Source: Palleronia sediminis
GTDB lineage: Bacteria > Pseudomonadota > Alphaproteobacteria > Rhodobacterales > Rhodobacteraceae
Length of the DNA stretch: 64,000 bases
Reading direction: 5' to 3'
Assembly: GCF_004358695.1 (NCBI RefSeq)
Contig: NZ_SNAA01000007.1
Location: 62,001 to 126,000 of the forward strand
Both the position numbers and the translations under genes were made by a program. The notes under the pieces are model-generated. The model worked only from the letters and a program-made list of their open reading frames with translations, was not told the origin of the DNA and made no database searches. Of this stretch, positions 9,804 through 19,765 are shown one piece after another (the first letter of the stretch is position 1; the number at the start of each line of letters is the position of its first letter).

Positions 9804-10674
9804 GCCACCCTTTCGAGCGCGGCATAAAGCCAGAGCAACGCGGGCGCGGCCGGCTGGCCGGTATGGTGCAGGGTATATTGCCAGCCCGCCGCCGCGCAGA
9901 GCGCGCGCAGCGCGTCCTTGCGCGCGGCCAGCCGGTCGAGATAGCGATCGCGCAGATCGCCCGCCTTGAGCGTCTCGTGCCGGATCGAGCCGCCCATCGA
10001 TTCGAAGATCGTGCGCCCGTCGAAGGGGAACGCCTCTTCGGCGGGGTCGAGCACCTGCACCAGCGCCCCGCTGATGCCGCGATCGGCGGCGGCGGTCAGC
10101 GCGTCGCGCAGCCCGTCGATATCGCCCAGGAAATCCGACAGGAACAGCGCCCTTGCGCCCGGCGGGATCTCGCGCGCGTTGGGCACGCCGTATTCGGGCG
10201 CGCGGGACAGGTCACGCTCCAGCGCCTGCGCCATCCGCATGAGCTGCACCTCGCCGCCGCGCGGCGGCAACCCGTGATCGTTCAGCCCCACCCGTTCGCC
10301 GCCATGGATCAGCAGCACCGATGCGGCCAGCGCGATCTCGGCCGCGCGGTCGGCCTTGCGCGGCAGGCTCGCCCGCGAGGCGAACCGCATGGACTGGCCG
10401 GGATCGACCCAGACCGACACCGATTGCGCGGCCTGCCATTCCTTTTGCCGCACGAAATGCGTGTCCGACCGGCCCGACCTGCGCCAGTCGACCGCGCGCA
10501 GCTCGTCTCCGGGCTGGGCGGCGCGATATTGCCAGAACTCGTCCCCCTGCCCCGGCCGCCGCCGCCCGTGGCTGCCCGCGGCCATCGACGCGGCCAGGTG
10601 GCGCGCACCCGCCAGAAGCGCCGGGAACGGCGCGGCCAGCGCCTCGGCGCGGCTGCGAAGGGGGGCGATCGCGC

Positions 10675-10678
<4 letters not shown>
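9800..10678 (-). CDS. DUF58 domain protein
   Basis: The 292-residue product shows the DUF58 signature GDELRAVDWRRSGRSDTHFV near residues 55-75. The remainder resembles a von Willebrand A-like fold (VSVWVDPGQSM, ALFLSDFLGDIDG). DUF58 proteins are nearly always encoded beside a MoxR ATPase and are thought to act with it in chaperone-like assembly, although the client is usually unknown. The GTG start at 10678 overlaps the moxR stop by 4 bp (GTGA), and its own stop overlaps the next start by 4 bp, so all three are likely translationally coupled. Confidence 0.9.
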
Positions 10679-11676
<998 letters not shown>

Positions 11677-11739
11677 GACAAAGCCTCCGCGCCATCTATG
11701 CTGTGGTCCTCAACAGCAGACCTATCGCGGGCGGATGCA

Positions 11740-12330
11740 ATGACAAAGCGCGACGCGCAACACATGGCCGTGAAACCCGACATGGGCGGGCTGGCCGCAA
11801 GCGCGCGGGCGGCGGCGAAACCCGGTGCCATTCCGCCGGTCGAGACATGGGATCCGCCCTTTTGCGGCGATATCGACATGCGGATCGCGCGAGACGGGAC
11901 ATGGTTCTACCAGGGCACGCCCATCGGCCGGGCGCCGCTCGTGCGGCTTTTCTCGACCATCCTGCGCCGCGACGGGGACGCCTATTTCCTTGTCACCCCG
12001 GCCGAAAAGGTCGGCATCACGGTCGAGGACGCGCCCTTTGTCGCCGTCGATTTCGATCGCGAGGGCGACGCGCTGGTTTTCGTGACCAATGTGGGCGACC
12101 GGGCGGCGGCGGGGCCGGACCATCCGATCCGCGTCACGCGCGACGCCGAGACGGGCGAGCCCGCGCCCTATGTGCTCATTCGCCGCAACCTCGAGGCGCT
12201 GATCGACCGCAAGAGCTTTTACCGGCTGATCGACGAGGGCGAGACCCGCGCGCATGACGGCGCGCAATGGTTCGGCGTGGCCTCGGGCGGTGCGTTCTTT
12301 CCCATCGCCCCGGCCGACGGGCTGGAGTGA
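11740..12330 (+). CDS. DUF1285 family protein
   Basis: A 196-residue soluble protein of the DUF1285 family. It is recognised by PPFCGDIDMRIARDGTWFYQ and GTPIGRAPLVRLFSTILRRD in the first half and VLIRRNLEALIDRKSFYRL near the end. The function of the family is unknown. It stands divergently next to the MoxR operon, a neighbourhood I recall for Rhodobacteraceae. The ATG at 11740 follows another ATG in a different frame; an internal ATG at 11764 would remove eight residues. The family homology begins further in, so the exact start is uncertain. It ends 16 bp before the stop of the convergent CDF gene. Confidence 0.85.
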   Translation: MTKRDAQHMAVKPDMGGLAASARAAAKPGAIPPVETWDPPFCGDIDMRIARDGTWFYQGTPIGRAPLVRLFSTILRRDGDAYFLVTPAEKVGITVEDAPFVAVDFDREGDALVFVTNVGDRAAAGPDHPIRVTRDAETGEPAPYVLIRRNLEALIDRKSFYRLIDEGETRAHDGAQWFGVASGGAFFPIAPADGLE

Positions 12331-12346
12331 CCGGGCCGGACGCGGA

Positions 12347-13246
12347 TCACGCGCAGCCGCTGCCGGGGCGTTCCACCTCGAGCGTCGAATGGGCGATGTC
12401 GAACCGCGCGCGCAGCGCCTGCTTGACCGCGGCGACGATCTCGGGGGCGCGGGCGGGGTCGGCCACCAGATGCGCCTCGACCGAGACGCGGGCCTCGTCG
12501 ATCTGCCAGAGATGGACATGGTGCACGTCCTCGACACCCTCGGTCGCGGCGATGGCGCGGCGGACCTCGTCGGTATCGGGCGATTGCGGCGCGGCCAGCA
12601 TCAGCAGCCGGATCACCGGCGGCAGTTCGCGCCACGCATGCCACAGGATATAGCCCGCGATACCGATGGTGACGATCGGATCGACCAGCCGCCAGTCGTA
12701 GAGCAGGATCAGCGTGCCCGCCACGATCACCGCGACCGAGCCCAGCGCATCGGCGAGGTTGTGCAGATAGGCCGCGCGGATGTTCATGCTGCCCTTGGCC
12801 AGCCGGATCGTCAGCAGCACCGTCACGAGATCGACGACCAGCGCGACGCCGGCGAGGATGACGACGATCCAGCCCTCGACCGGCGGCGGATCGAAAAGGC
12901 GACCGACCCCTTCCCAGACGAGGACGAGCCCGATCACCACCAGCGTTGTGAGATTGACCAGCGCCGCCACGACCTCGGCCCGGCCATAGCCAAAGGTCAT
13001 CGTGTCATCCGCGGGCCGGCGCGCGATGCGCCGCGCGGCAAAGGCGATGCCCAGCGACAGCGCGTCCGAAAGGTTGTGAACCGCATCCGCGATCAGCGCG
13101 ATCGAGCCCGACATGAGCCCGCCCGCCACCTGCGCCACGGTCAGGGCGAGGTTGACGCCGACGGCCGCCGCGACCCGCCGGTCGCCCGCATCGGGGTCGA
13201 TGCCGTGGTGATGTTGGTGCCCGTGATGCGAATGGTCATGCGGCAT
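12347..13246 (-). CDS. Cation diffusion facilitator (metal efflux) transporter
   Basis: A 299-residue inner-membrane CDF protein, expected to export Zn2+ or a related divalent metal in exchange for protons. The N terminus is histidine-rich (MPHDHSHHGHQHHHG). Six membrane helices follow; helices II and V carry the metal-site pairs in ALIADAVHNLSD and AAYLHNLADALGS. The cytoplasmic C-terminal domain contains HHVHLWQID. The ATG at 13246 is preferred over an upstream alternative codon at 13282 because the His-rich tail then starts the protein, as in ZitB/CzcD relatives. It is preceded by the peroxiredoxin gene and a strong hairpin, so it probably has its own promoter. Substrate is inferred from family. 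Confidence 0.9.
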   Translation of the reverse strand: MPHDHSHHGHQHHHGIDPDAGDRRVAAAVGVNLALTVAQVAGGLMSGSIALIADAVHNLSDALSLGIAFAARRIARRPADDTMTFGYGRAEVVAALVNLTTLVVIGLVLVWEGVGRLFDPPPVEGWIVVILAGVALVVDLVTVLLTIRLAKGSMNIRAAYLHNLADALGSVAVIVAGTLILLYDWRLVDPIVTIGIAGYILWHAWRELPPVIRLLMLAAPQSPDTDEVRRAIAATEGVEDVHHVHLWQIDEARVSVEAHLVADPARAPEIVAAVKQALRARFDIAHSTLEVERPGSGCA

Positions 13247-13294
13247 GGGGATAGACCTTATCCCTCGGCCCGCCCGTGCCAACCCGGTTTAGGC

Positions 13295-13327
13295 GGCAAT
13301 CGGAGGGGACTGAGGCCTCCGATTGCC
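13295..13327 (-). terminator. Hairpin after the peroxiredoxin-like gene
   Basis: A perfect 12-bp stem (GGCAATCGGAGG with CCTCCGATTGCC) closes a nine-base loop. It starts 21 bp after the stop of the peroxiredoxin-like gene on the minus strand. No U-run follows on either strand, so it may act as an RNA stabiliser or a weak terminator. A third CCTCCGA lies next to it (about 13340). Confidence 0.6.
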
Positions 13328-13348
13328 TTCCGAGAGACGCCTCCGACG

Positions 13349-13873
13349 TCACGCAGCGAGATCGCCACGGGCCGGATAGTCGTTCTCGGTGACGTAATCG
13401 ACCGCGTCCAGCAACTGCCCGAGATCGGGCCGCGCGAAAGGCACGTTCGATATGTTCGCGAGGTAGAGCTCGCCCCCGGGCCGGATCCAGAAGACCGCGG
13501 GCTCGGCGAAAACCTCGGGCTCGGCGTCGGAAATCCCCGACGACATGTAGAGCCCCCAGTCCTCGGCCTGCGCACGGTCGAGATCGTAACCCATCGGAAT
13601 GTCGTCGAGGCCCCAGTCGTCATAGGCCTGCTGCACCCTCTCGCGCCCCTCCATCGAGACGCAGATCGTCTCGACGCCCTTGTCGACGAAGGCGCCGTAA
13701 TGACGTTTGAGCGTCTTGAGATAGGACTGGCAGATCGGGCAGTGCAGGCCGCGATAGACGACGACCTGGGTAAAGCGCTCCGGCGACTGCTCGGACAGCC
13801 GCCAGCGGGTGCCGATGATGAGCGGCAGGTCGAGCGCGGGCGCCGGCTGGCGCGGAACGGGTGTCTGGGGCAT
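13349..13873 (-). CDS. Peroxiredoxin-like (AhpC/TSA, redoxin) protein
   Basis: A 174-residue thioredoxin-fold protein. The active-site region is VVVYRGLHCPICQSYL (about residues 38-53), a C-P-I-C pair in place of the usual single peroxidatic cysteine. The sequence ETICVSMEGRERVQQAYDDW and AVFWIRPGGELYLANISN match the AhpC/TSA superfamily core. No signal peptide is seen, so it is probably cytoplasmic. A role in removing peroxides, or as a thiol oxidoreductase, is inferred. ATG 13873 gives the standard length. Upstream (94 bp) is the unknown membrane-anchored gene on the same strand. Confidence 0.85.
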   Translation of the reverse strand: MPQTPVPRQPAPALDLPLIIGTRWRLSEQSPERFTQVVVYRGLHCPICQSYLKTLKRHYGAFVDKGVETICVSMEGRERVQQAYDDWGLDDIPMGYDLDRAQAEDWGLYMSSGISDAEPEVFAEPAVFWIRPGGELYLANISNVPFARPDLGQLLDAVDYVTENDYPARGDLAA

Positions 13874-13967
13874 GGGGCCTCCGGTTTTTCGGTGCTGGGT
13901 CCACAGCGCGCGAGGCCGCGCAATGTTCCGCATCGCGCCGGGCCGATCCGCACGGCCCGCCCGGCGG

Positions 13968-14597
13968 TCAGCCCCGGTGGCGCCGGATGCTTCGGTCGAG
14001 TCGCCGCCTGAGCCGGCGGCGCTGGAGCCAGCCGCTGACCTGCTCGGTCGAGAACGCCTCGGGGCGGAACATGGTGTCGTCGCCCGTCCCCTCGACCGTG
14101 AACCGGCGCCGACCTGCCGCAATCTTGGCCGCGTGACCGGTCGCGGCGGCGACGGTGACGGTCATGCGGCGGATGTCGCCCGCCTCGACCTTGGGGTCGG
14201 AATAGGCGGCGAATTGATCGAGCAACCCCCCGAAACTGCCTGCATCCATGAACTCGCCCGTGGGCAGCGGCCCTTCGGTGGTGGACTCGAGCGGGGACCG
14301 GGCGCTGTCGCCCGCGTCGAAATCGGCGCGGTTGACGATGATCGCGACCGACCGGGTGTCGGCGGTCTCGAGATCGGCGATGATCGAGGCGATATAGATC
14401 GGCTCCGCCCCCATGTTCGACACGAAAAGCCGCGCCGCCCGGCCGGCCTCGATGCTGCGGCTGATGAGGATCATGGGCCGGCGGTTGCGGCTGACCGACG
14501 AATGCAGAAGCTGGAGGTAGGCCAGCCAGACAATGGCCGTCAGCGTTGTCAGCGCGACGTTGAGCGGCCCGGAATTGGCGTCGATCCAGTCCAGCAC
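13968..14597 (-). CDS. Membrane-anchored hypothetical protein
   Basis: A 209-residue protein I cannot assign to a named family. One membrane helix lies near the N terminus (about residues 12-32, LNVALTTLTAIVWLAYLQLL). A soluble part of beta-strand character follows (RRPMILISRSIE, ARLFVSNMGAEPIYIASIIADLE), and the tail is very basic (WLQRRRLRRRLDRSIRRHRG). GTG 14597 is chosen as start because AAGAGGGG lies about ten bases upstream and the residues before it look non-coding. It lies 158 bp after polA on the same strand, separated by a hairpin and one copy of the dispersed motif. Confidence 0.7.
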   Translation of the reverse strand: MLDWIDANSGPLNVALTTLTAIVWLAYLQLLHSSVSRNRRPMILISRSIEAGRAARLFVSNMGAEPIYIASIIADLETADTRSVAIIVNRADFDAGDSARSPLESTTEGPLPTGEFMDAGSFGGLLDQFAAYSDPKVEAGDIRRMTVTVAAATGHAAKIAAGRRRFTVEGTGDDTMFRPEAFSTEQVSGWLQRRRLRRRLDRSIRRHRG

Positions 14598-14695
14598 GTG
14601 CCCCGGCCCCTCTTGCGGTTCGCGCGGGTCAACGAGGCAGGGGGGCCGTCGGGTCCGCAAAGGCCCGGCCGAACCGCCCGCCGCCTGCCGGGTAT

Positions 14696-14716
14696 GGGTA
14701 TTTCAGAAAGAGAAGA
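14696..14716 (+). repeat. Dispersed intergenic motif, copy 2
   Basis: The plus strand reads GGGTATTT, then CAG, then AAAGAGAAGA. It lies between the polA stop and the start of the next minus-strand gene. Its complement forms the pyrimidine-rich tail of the hairpin that follows polA. Confidence 0.6.
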
Positions 14717-14723
14717 GGGAAAG

Positions 14724-14752
14724 GCGCGCCCGACCGGCAAGGCAGGGCGCGC
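14724..14752 (-). terminator. Probable polA terminator hairpin
   Basis: An 8-bp GCGCGCCC/GGGCGCGC stem with a 13-base loop begins three bases after the polA stop. On the minus strand it is followed by a C/U-rich tail (CTTTCCCTCTTCTCTTT), which could serve as a weak U-tract. The tail overlaps the dispersed motif. Confidence 0.55.
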
Positions 14753-14755
14753 GGC

Positions 14756-17557
14756 TCAATGCGCCTCGGCCCAGTTGGCGCCCTGCCCCGCATCGACATC
14801 GAGCGGCACCGAAAGCTGCACCGCGGGCAGGGCCGCGCCCTCCATCACCTCGCGGGCGGCGGCGATCAGGGCATCCTCGGCGCCCTCGTCGACCTCGAAG
14901 AGCAGTTCGTCATGGACCTGCAACAGCATCCGCGCGGGAAGGTCGCCGATCGCGTCCTCCATGCGGATCATCGCGCGGCGGATCACGTCGGCGGCGGTGC
15001 CCTGGATGGGGGCGTTGATGGCCGCGCGTTTCGCGAAACCCGCGCCGGGGCCGCGCGCGTCGATCTCGGGGGTGTGGATGCGGCGGCCGAACAGCGTCTC
15101 GACCCGGCCATGCGCCTTGGCGAAGGCGGTGGTCTCGGCCATGTAGTCCTTGATGCCGGGGAAGCGCTCGAAATAGCGGTCGATGAAGCCCTGCGCCTCG
15201 TCGCGCGGGATCCGCAGGTTGCGCGCCAGCCCGAAGCCCGAAATCCCGTAGATCACGCCGAAATTGATCGCCTTGGCCTGGCGGCGCACGTCGGACGTCA
15301 TCTCGTCCAAGGGCACGCCGAACATCTCGGACGCGGTGGCGGCATGGATGTCCTGCCCCTCGCGGAAGGCCTGTTTCAGCGCGTCGATCCCGGCGATATG
15401 GGCGAGGATGCGCAGCTCGATCTGGGAATAGTCGAGGCTGACCAGTCGTTTGCCCGGCGGCGCGACGAAGGCCTCGCGGATGCGGCGCCCCTCTTCGGAG
15501 CGGACGGGGATGTTCTGGAGGTTGGGATCGGTCGAGGCGAGCCGGCCGGTATTGGCCCCGGCGATGGAATAGGAGGTGTGCACGCGCCCCGTCTCGGGGT
15601 CGATGTGATCCTGCAGCGCGTCGGTATAGGTCGATTTCAGCTTGCTGACCTGCCGCCAGTCGAGGATGCGCGCGGGCAGGTCGTGTTCGGTCGCGAGATC
15701 CTCGAGCACGTCGGCGGGGGTCGCGTATTTGCCCGCCTTGCCCTTCTTGCCGCCGGGCAGGCCCAGCCGGTCGAACAGGATCTCGCCGACCTGCGCGGGC
15801 GAGCCCACGTTGAACTTCTCGCCGGCGAGCTCGTGGATTTCCTCTTCGAGCCCGGCCATCTTCTGCGCGAAGCTGCCCGACATGCGGCTCAGCGTATCGC
15901 GGTCGACCTGCACGCCCGCCATCTCCATCCGGGCCAGCACCGGGATCAGCGGGCGTTCGAGCGTCTCGTAGACGGTGGTGACGCGCGACCGGTGAAGCTG
16001 CGGGCGGAACCGGTCCCAGAGCCGCAGCGTCACGTCGGCATCCTCGGCGGCATAGGACACGGCGCGGCCGATCTCGACCTTGTCGAAGGTCACCTGCGAT
16101 TTTCCGGTGCCGATCAGATCCTTGATCGGGGTGCAGATATGGCCGAGATAGCGTTCGGCCAGCGCGTCCATCCCGTGCCCGTGCAGCCCGGCATGCAGCG
16201 CGTAGCTCAGCAGCATGGTATCGTCGATGGGCGCCATGGCGATGCCGAGCCGGGCGAGGATCTTGAAGTCGTACTTGACGTTCTGCCCGATCTTGAGGAC
16301 CGACGCGTCCTCGAGCAGCGGCCTGAGCAGCTCGAGCGCGCGCTCCATCGGGATCTGCCCCTCGGCGAGCGCATCGCTGGCAAAGAGATCGGCCTCGGCG
16401 TTCTGCTTGTGGGCAAGCGGGACATAGCAGGCCCGGCCGGGTGCCAGCGCCAGCGACACGCCGACGAGAAGCGCCTGCATCTCGTTCAGCGCGGTGGTCT
16501 CGGTGTCGATGGCGACGAAGCCCTGCGCGCGGGCGGCGGCGATCCAGTCCGACAGCGCGGCCTCGTCGCGGACCCATTCGTAGCTTTCGGGGAAAGGCGC
16601 CTCGGGCGGGGCGGCATCGGCGTCGTCGGCGGCGGGCGCGGCCGTGGCAGCGGGCACGGCGGGGGTCTCGACGCCCAGCCCTTCGGAGACGCGCTTGAGG
16701 ACGGTGCGGAACTCCATCTCCTTGAGAAAGCCCAGCAGCGTGTCGGGATCGGGCTCGCGCACGGCGAGGCTGTCGAGATCGTAATCCAGCACCATGTCGC
16801 AATCGAGCTGGACCAGCGATTTCGACAGGCGGATCTGGTCGGCGAAGTCGATCAGGGTCTGACGCCGCTTGGGCTGCTTGATCTCGTCCGCGCGCGCCAG
16901 CAGATCCTCGAGCGTCCCGAACTCGCCCAATAGCTGGGCGGCGGTCTTGACGCCGATGCCGGGGGCGCCCGGCACGTTGTCGACCGAATCCCCGGCCAGC
17001 GCCTGCACGTCGACCATCTGTTCGGGGCGGACGCCGAACCTGGCCTCGACCGCCTCGGCGTCGATCACGGTATTCTTCATCGCGTCGAACATCACGACGC
17101 CGCCGCCGATGAGCTGCATCAGGTCCTTGTCCGAGCTGATGATCGTGACCTCGCCGCCGGCCTCGCGGGCGCGGCAGGCCAGCGTGGCGATGATGTCGTC
17201 GGCCTCGAACCCCTCCTGCTCGAGACAGGCGAGGTTGAAGGCGCGGGTCGCCTCGCGGGTCAGCGGGATCTGGGGACGCAGATCCTCGGGCATGGCCTCG
17301 CGGTTGGCCTTGTACTGGTCGTAGAGATGGTTGCGAAAGGTGATCGAGCCCTTGTCGAACACCACCGCCGCATGGGTGGGCGCATCGGCGCCCTTGTTGT
17401 CCTGGATCATCTTCCACAGCATGTTGACGAAGCCCGACACGGCGCCCACCGGCATCCCGTCGGATTTCCGCGTGAGCGGCGGCAGCGCATGGAAGGCGCG
17501 GAAGATGAAGGCCGATCCGTCGACCAGATGCAGGCGGTGGCCCTTGCCGAATGTCAT
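14756..17557 (-). CDS. polA: DNA polymerase I
   Basis: This 933-residue enzyme fills gaps and removes RNA primers during replication and repair. All three domains are present. The 5' nuclease domain occupies about residues 1-290 (LVDGSAFIFRAFHAL, DADAVEARFGV, DNVPGAPGIGVKTAAQLL). The 3'-5' exonuclease has its acidic residues conserved (VAIDTETTAL, ILKIGQNVKYDFKIL, YAAEDADVTLRLW), so proofreading is probably active. The polymerase domain has motif A LVSLDYSQIELRILAH, the O-helix RRQAKAINFGVIYGISGFG and motif C LLQVHDELLFEVDEG. Length is normal. The ATG at 17557 gives the expected MTFGKGHRLHLVDG start. A hairpin follows the stop. Confidence 0.97.
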   Translation of the reverse strand: MTFGKGHRLHLVDGSAFIFRAFHALPPLTRKSDGMPVGAVSGFVNMLWKMIQDNKGADAPTHAAVVFDKGSITFRNHLYDQYKANREAMPEDLRPQIPLTREATRAFNLACLEQEGFEADDIIATLACRAREAGGEVTIISSDKDLMQLIGGGVVMFDAMKNTVIDAEAVEARFGVRPEQMVDVQALAGDSVDNVPGAPGIGVKTAAQLLGEFGTLEDLLARADEIKQPKRRQTLIDFADQIRLSKSLVQLDCDMVLDYDLDSLAVREPDPDTLLGFLKEMEFRTVLKRVSEGLGVETPAVPAATAAPAADDADAAPPEAPFPESYEWVRDEAALSDWIAAARAQGFVAIDTETTALNEMQALLVGVSLALAPGRACYVPLAHKQNAEADLFASDALAEGQIPMERALELLRPLLEDASVLKIGQNVKYDFKILARLGIAMAPIDDTMLLSYALHAGLHGHGMDALAERYLGHICTPIKDLIGTGKSQVTFDKVEIGRAVSYAAEDADVTLRLWDRFRPQLHRSRVTTVYETLERPLIPVLARMEMAGVQVDRDTLSRMSGSFAQKMAGLEEEIHELAGEKFNVGSPAQVGEILFDRLGLPGGKKGKAGKYATPADVLEDLATEHDLPARILDWRQVSKLKSTYTDALQDHIDPETGRVHTSYSIAGANTGRLASTDPNLQNIPVRSEEGRRIREAFVAPPGKRLVSLDYSQIELRILAHIAGIDALKQAFREGQDIHAATASEMFGVPLDEMTSDVRRQAKAINFGVIYGISGFGLARNLRIPRDEAQGFIDRYFERFPGIKDYMAETTAFAKAHGRVETLFGRRIHTPEIDARGPGAGFAKRAAINAPIQGTAADVIRRAMIRMEDAIGDLPARMLLQVHDELLFEVDEGAEDALIAAAREVMEGAALPAVQLSVPLDVDAGQGANWAEAH

Positions 17558-17632
17558 GGCGCGATCCTCAGGTTTCTGGCCCCGGCATGTGCCACGTTCC
17601 GGGCGGCGGGGCCAGCGGCCCGCCCCGGCGCG

Positions 17633-17848
17633 CTAATGCCCGTCCGCGCCGTCCTTGAGCACGAAGCGCTTGTCGCAATAGCCGCATTCGACCCAGCCGC
17701 GTTCCTCGGGGATCTGGAGCCAGACGCGGGGATGGGTCATGCCGCCGTCGCAACTGACGCGGGAGGTGGTCACTTCCTCGGTTTCGGGCGCGTCGAAGAC
17801 GCCGGTCGGCGGCAGGTCGCCTTCGAGATCGACTGGTTTCTCGGACAT
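17633..17848 (-). CDS. Small CHCC zinc-finger protein (NDUFS6-like)
   Basis: A 71-residue protein with a C33-x5-H39-x15-C55-x2-C58 arrangement, the zf-CHCC pattern also seen in the complex I accessory subunit NDUFS6. The surrounding sequence [27 protein letters not shown] is typical of the alphaproteobacterial form when read in two parts around the cysteines. It probably binds one zinc ion; a role with respiratory complex I is inferred from homology only. ATG 17848 begins [10 protein letters not shown]. It is divergent from the ABC ATPase gene and 75 bp upstream of polA on the same strand. Confidence 0.82.
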   Translation of the reverse strand: MSEKPVDLEGDLPPTGVFDAPETEEVTTSRVSCDGGMTHPRVWLQIPEERGWVECGYCDKRFVLKDGADGH

Positions 17849-17969
17849 CCGTATCCCCTGGGTGCTGGCCCGCGCGGCGCGGACCCGGTCTTGCCCGCCG
17901 ATAGCGGCCGGCCTAGGTCGGACGCAATGATAAACACCGCCACGGCGGCGACAAGGGCGGGAACCGGGC

Positions 17970-18914
17970 ATGACCGATGACAACGCGATCGAGATCGAGG
18001 GGCTCGCCAAGACCTATGCGGGCCGGGGCCGTGAACCGGACAAGCAGGCGCTGAAGGGCATCGACCTGAACATCCCGCGCGGGTCGATCTTTGGCCTGCT
18101 GGGGCCGAACGGGGCGGGGAAATCGACACTCATCAACATTCTCGCCGGGCTCGTCGTCAAGAGCGCGGGCAAGGTCAAGATCTGGGGGTTCGACCAGGAC
18201 GTGAACCCGCGCCAGAGCCGCGCGGCCATCGGCGTGATGCCGCAAGAACTCAACCTCGACCCGTTCTTCAGCCCGCGCGGATCGCTCGACGTGCAGGCCG
18301 GGCTCTACGGCGTGCCGAAATCGGAACGGCGCACAGACGAGATCCTCGAGATGATCGGCCTGTCGGACAAGGCCGATGCCTATGCGCGGTCGCTCTCGGG
18401 CGGGATGCGGCGGCGGTTGCTGCTGGGCAAGGCGCTGGTCCACGATCCGCAGATCCTCGTGCTGGACGAGCCCACGGCGGGCGTCGACATCGAACTGCGC
18501 CAGATGCTGTGGCGCAACGTGCGCAAGCTGAACGAGGAACAGGGCAAGACGATCATCCTGACGACCCATTACCTAGAGGAAGCCGAGGAGATGTGCGACG
18601 AGATCGCCATCATCCACCATGGCGAACTGATCGTGCGCGACACCACGCAGAGCCTGCTCAGCCGGATCGACTTCAAGACGCTGGTGATCGTGCCGATGGC
18701 CCCGCCCCCCGCCGATCTCGTCCTGCCCAAGGGCGCGACGCTCGAGCGGCGCGACAGCGGACAGCTTGCCATCAGCTATGCGCGCAGCCGCATCAAACCG
18801 GGCGAGATCCTCGCCGCCTTGCGCGAGGCGGGCGTCGAGATTGCCGACGTCTCGATCGAGGAGGCCCATCTCGAGGACGTGTTCCTCGACCTCACCCGCA
18901 GCACCGCCGCCTGA
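17970..18914 (+). CDS. ABC-2-type transporter ATP-binding protein
   Basis: A 314-residue ABC ATPase, complete with Walker [10 protein letters not shown] (about 45-53), Q-loop region MPQELNLDP, signature LSGGMRRRL, Walker [13 protein letters not shown] and H-loop [10 protein letters not shown]. The roughly 90-residue C-terminal extension is typical of YadG-type and other ABC-2 exporter ATPases. Such ATPases normally pair with an adjacent ABC-2 permease, but none is encoded on either side here: the next gene is a SpoIIAA-like protein. The partner must be elsewhere or lost. The ATG at 17970 gives [16 protein letters not shown]. Substrate is unknown. Confidence 0.9.
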   Translation: MTDDNAIEIEGLAKTYAGRGREPDKQALKGIDLNIPRGSIFGLLGPNGAGKSTLINILAGLVVKSAGKVKIWGFDQDVNPRQSRAAIGVMPQELNLDPFFSPRGSLDVQAGLYGVPKSERRTDEILEMIGLSDKADAYARSLSGGMRRRLLLGKALVHDPQILVLDEPTAGVDIELRQMLWRNVRKLNEEQGKTIILTTHYLEEAEEMCDEIAIIHHGELIVRDTTQSLLSRIDFKTLVIVPMAPPPADLVLPKGATLERRDSGQLAISYARSRIKPGEILAALREAGVEIADVSIEEAHLEDVFLDLTRSTAA

Positions 18915-18977
18915 GCGTCGGAACCGCGGCGCGGCGCAGGGCATTCCCACGGCATGGACCCGTCGAAAGGATGCCCC

Positions 18978-19367
18978 ATGCTCGTGACCCCCTCGATCCG
19001 CGAAACCCCGACCGACCGCGCCGACGTCTATGCCTTTCACATCATGGGCGAGGTGTCCGAAGACGACATGGAGGACATGGCCGAACGCATGAACGACGTG
19101 TTCGACCGCCACGACAAGGTGTCGATGCTGCTGATCTTCGACCGCTACGAAGGCGCCGAGACCCAGGCGCATTTCGACTGGGACGTGATAAGGAGTCGGC
19201 TGCGTTCGGTCACGAAGGTCGAGAAATACGCCGTCGCCAAGGCCCCCGAACGCGCCGGCAAGCTGGTCGAGCGGTTCGGCAAGCTGCTCCCGCTCGAGGC
19301 GCGGGCCTTCGACGATGTCGACGCGGCATGGGTCTTTGTCGGCGCACGCCCCGTCCACACCGCCTGA
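18978..19367 (+). CDS. SpoIIAA-like (STAS-related) protein
   Basis: A 129-residue protein resembling the SpoIIAA-like family, a STAS-fold relative often found singly in proteobacteria. Features include VYAFHIMGEVSEDDMEDMAERMNDVFD and MLLIFDRYEGAET in the first half and VEKYAVAKAPERAGKLVERFGKLLP (given here as overlapping parts) in the second. ATG 18978 is chosen because AAAGGA stands eight bases upstream; an in-frame start at 18954 would add eight residues. It follows the ABC ATPase by 63 bp on the same strand and stops 3 bp before the stop of the convergent HIT gene. Role unknown, possibly regulatory or membrane-associated. Confidence 0.75.
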   Translation: MLVTPSIRETPTDRADVYAFHIMGEVSEDDMEDMAERMNDVFDRHDKVSMLLIFDRYEGAETQAHFDWDVIRSRLRSVTKVEKYAVAKAPERAGKLVERFGKLLPLEARAFDDVDAAWVFVGARPVHTA

Positions 19368-19370
19368 GCG

Positions 19371-19754
19371 TTATTGCGGCGCGGCCAGCATCCGGCCCAG
19401 CGCCCGCCCGCCGACGACGTGCAGGTGGTAATGCGGCACCTCCTGCGTGCCGTGCGAACCCGCGTTCGAGATCACGCGATAGCCCTGGCCCCCCTCGCCC
19501 AGGCCGATCCCGGCCTCGGCGATGACACGGGCCGAGACGCGGGCGAAATCGACGATCTCGGCCTCGGAGGCCTCGGCGGCGAAATGGTCGTAAGAGACGT
19601 AGGGCCCCTTGGGAATCACCAGCACATGCACCGGCGCCTGCGGGCCGATATCGCGAAAGGCCAGCGTGTGCTCGGTCTCGATCACCGTGTCGTTGGGGAT
19701 CTCGCCGCGCAGAATTTTGGCGAAAATGTTCTGGTCGTCATAGGCATGGGGCAT
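19371..19754 (-). CDS. HIT family nucleotide-binding protein
   Basis: A 127-residue histidine-triad protein of the HINT branch, which hydrolyses nucleoside phosphoramidates or related purine nucleotides. The catalytic H108-x-H110-x-H112 motif is intact in VPHYHLHVVGG near the C terminus, and the N terminus has the usual IFAKILRGEIP and VIPKGPYVSYDH stretches. Length is standard and ATG 19754 gives MPHAYDDQNIF. It lies 11 bp after the Branch-type glycosyltransferase gene on the same strand, so the two may share a transcript. No physiological partner can be inferred from context. Confidence 0.93.
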   Translation of the reverse strand: MPHAYDDQNIFAKILRGEIPNDTVIETEHTLAFRDIGPQAPVHVLVIPKGPYVSYDHFAAEASEAEIVDFARVSARVIAEAGIGLGEGGQGYRVISNAGSHGTQEVPHYHLHVVGGRALGRMLAAPQ

Positions 19755-19765
19755 CGCGGACTCCG

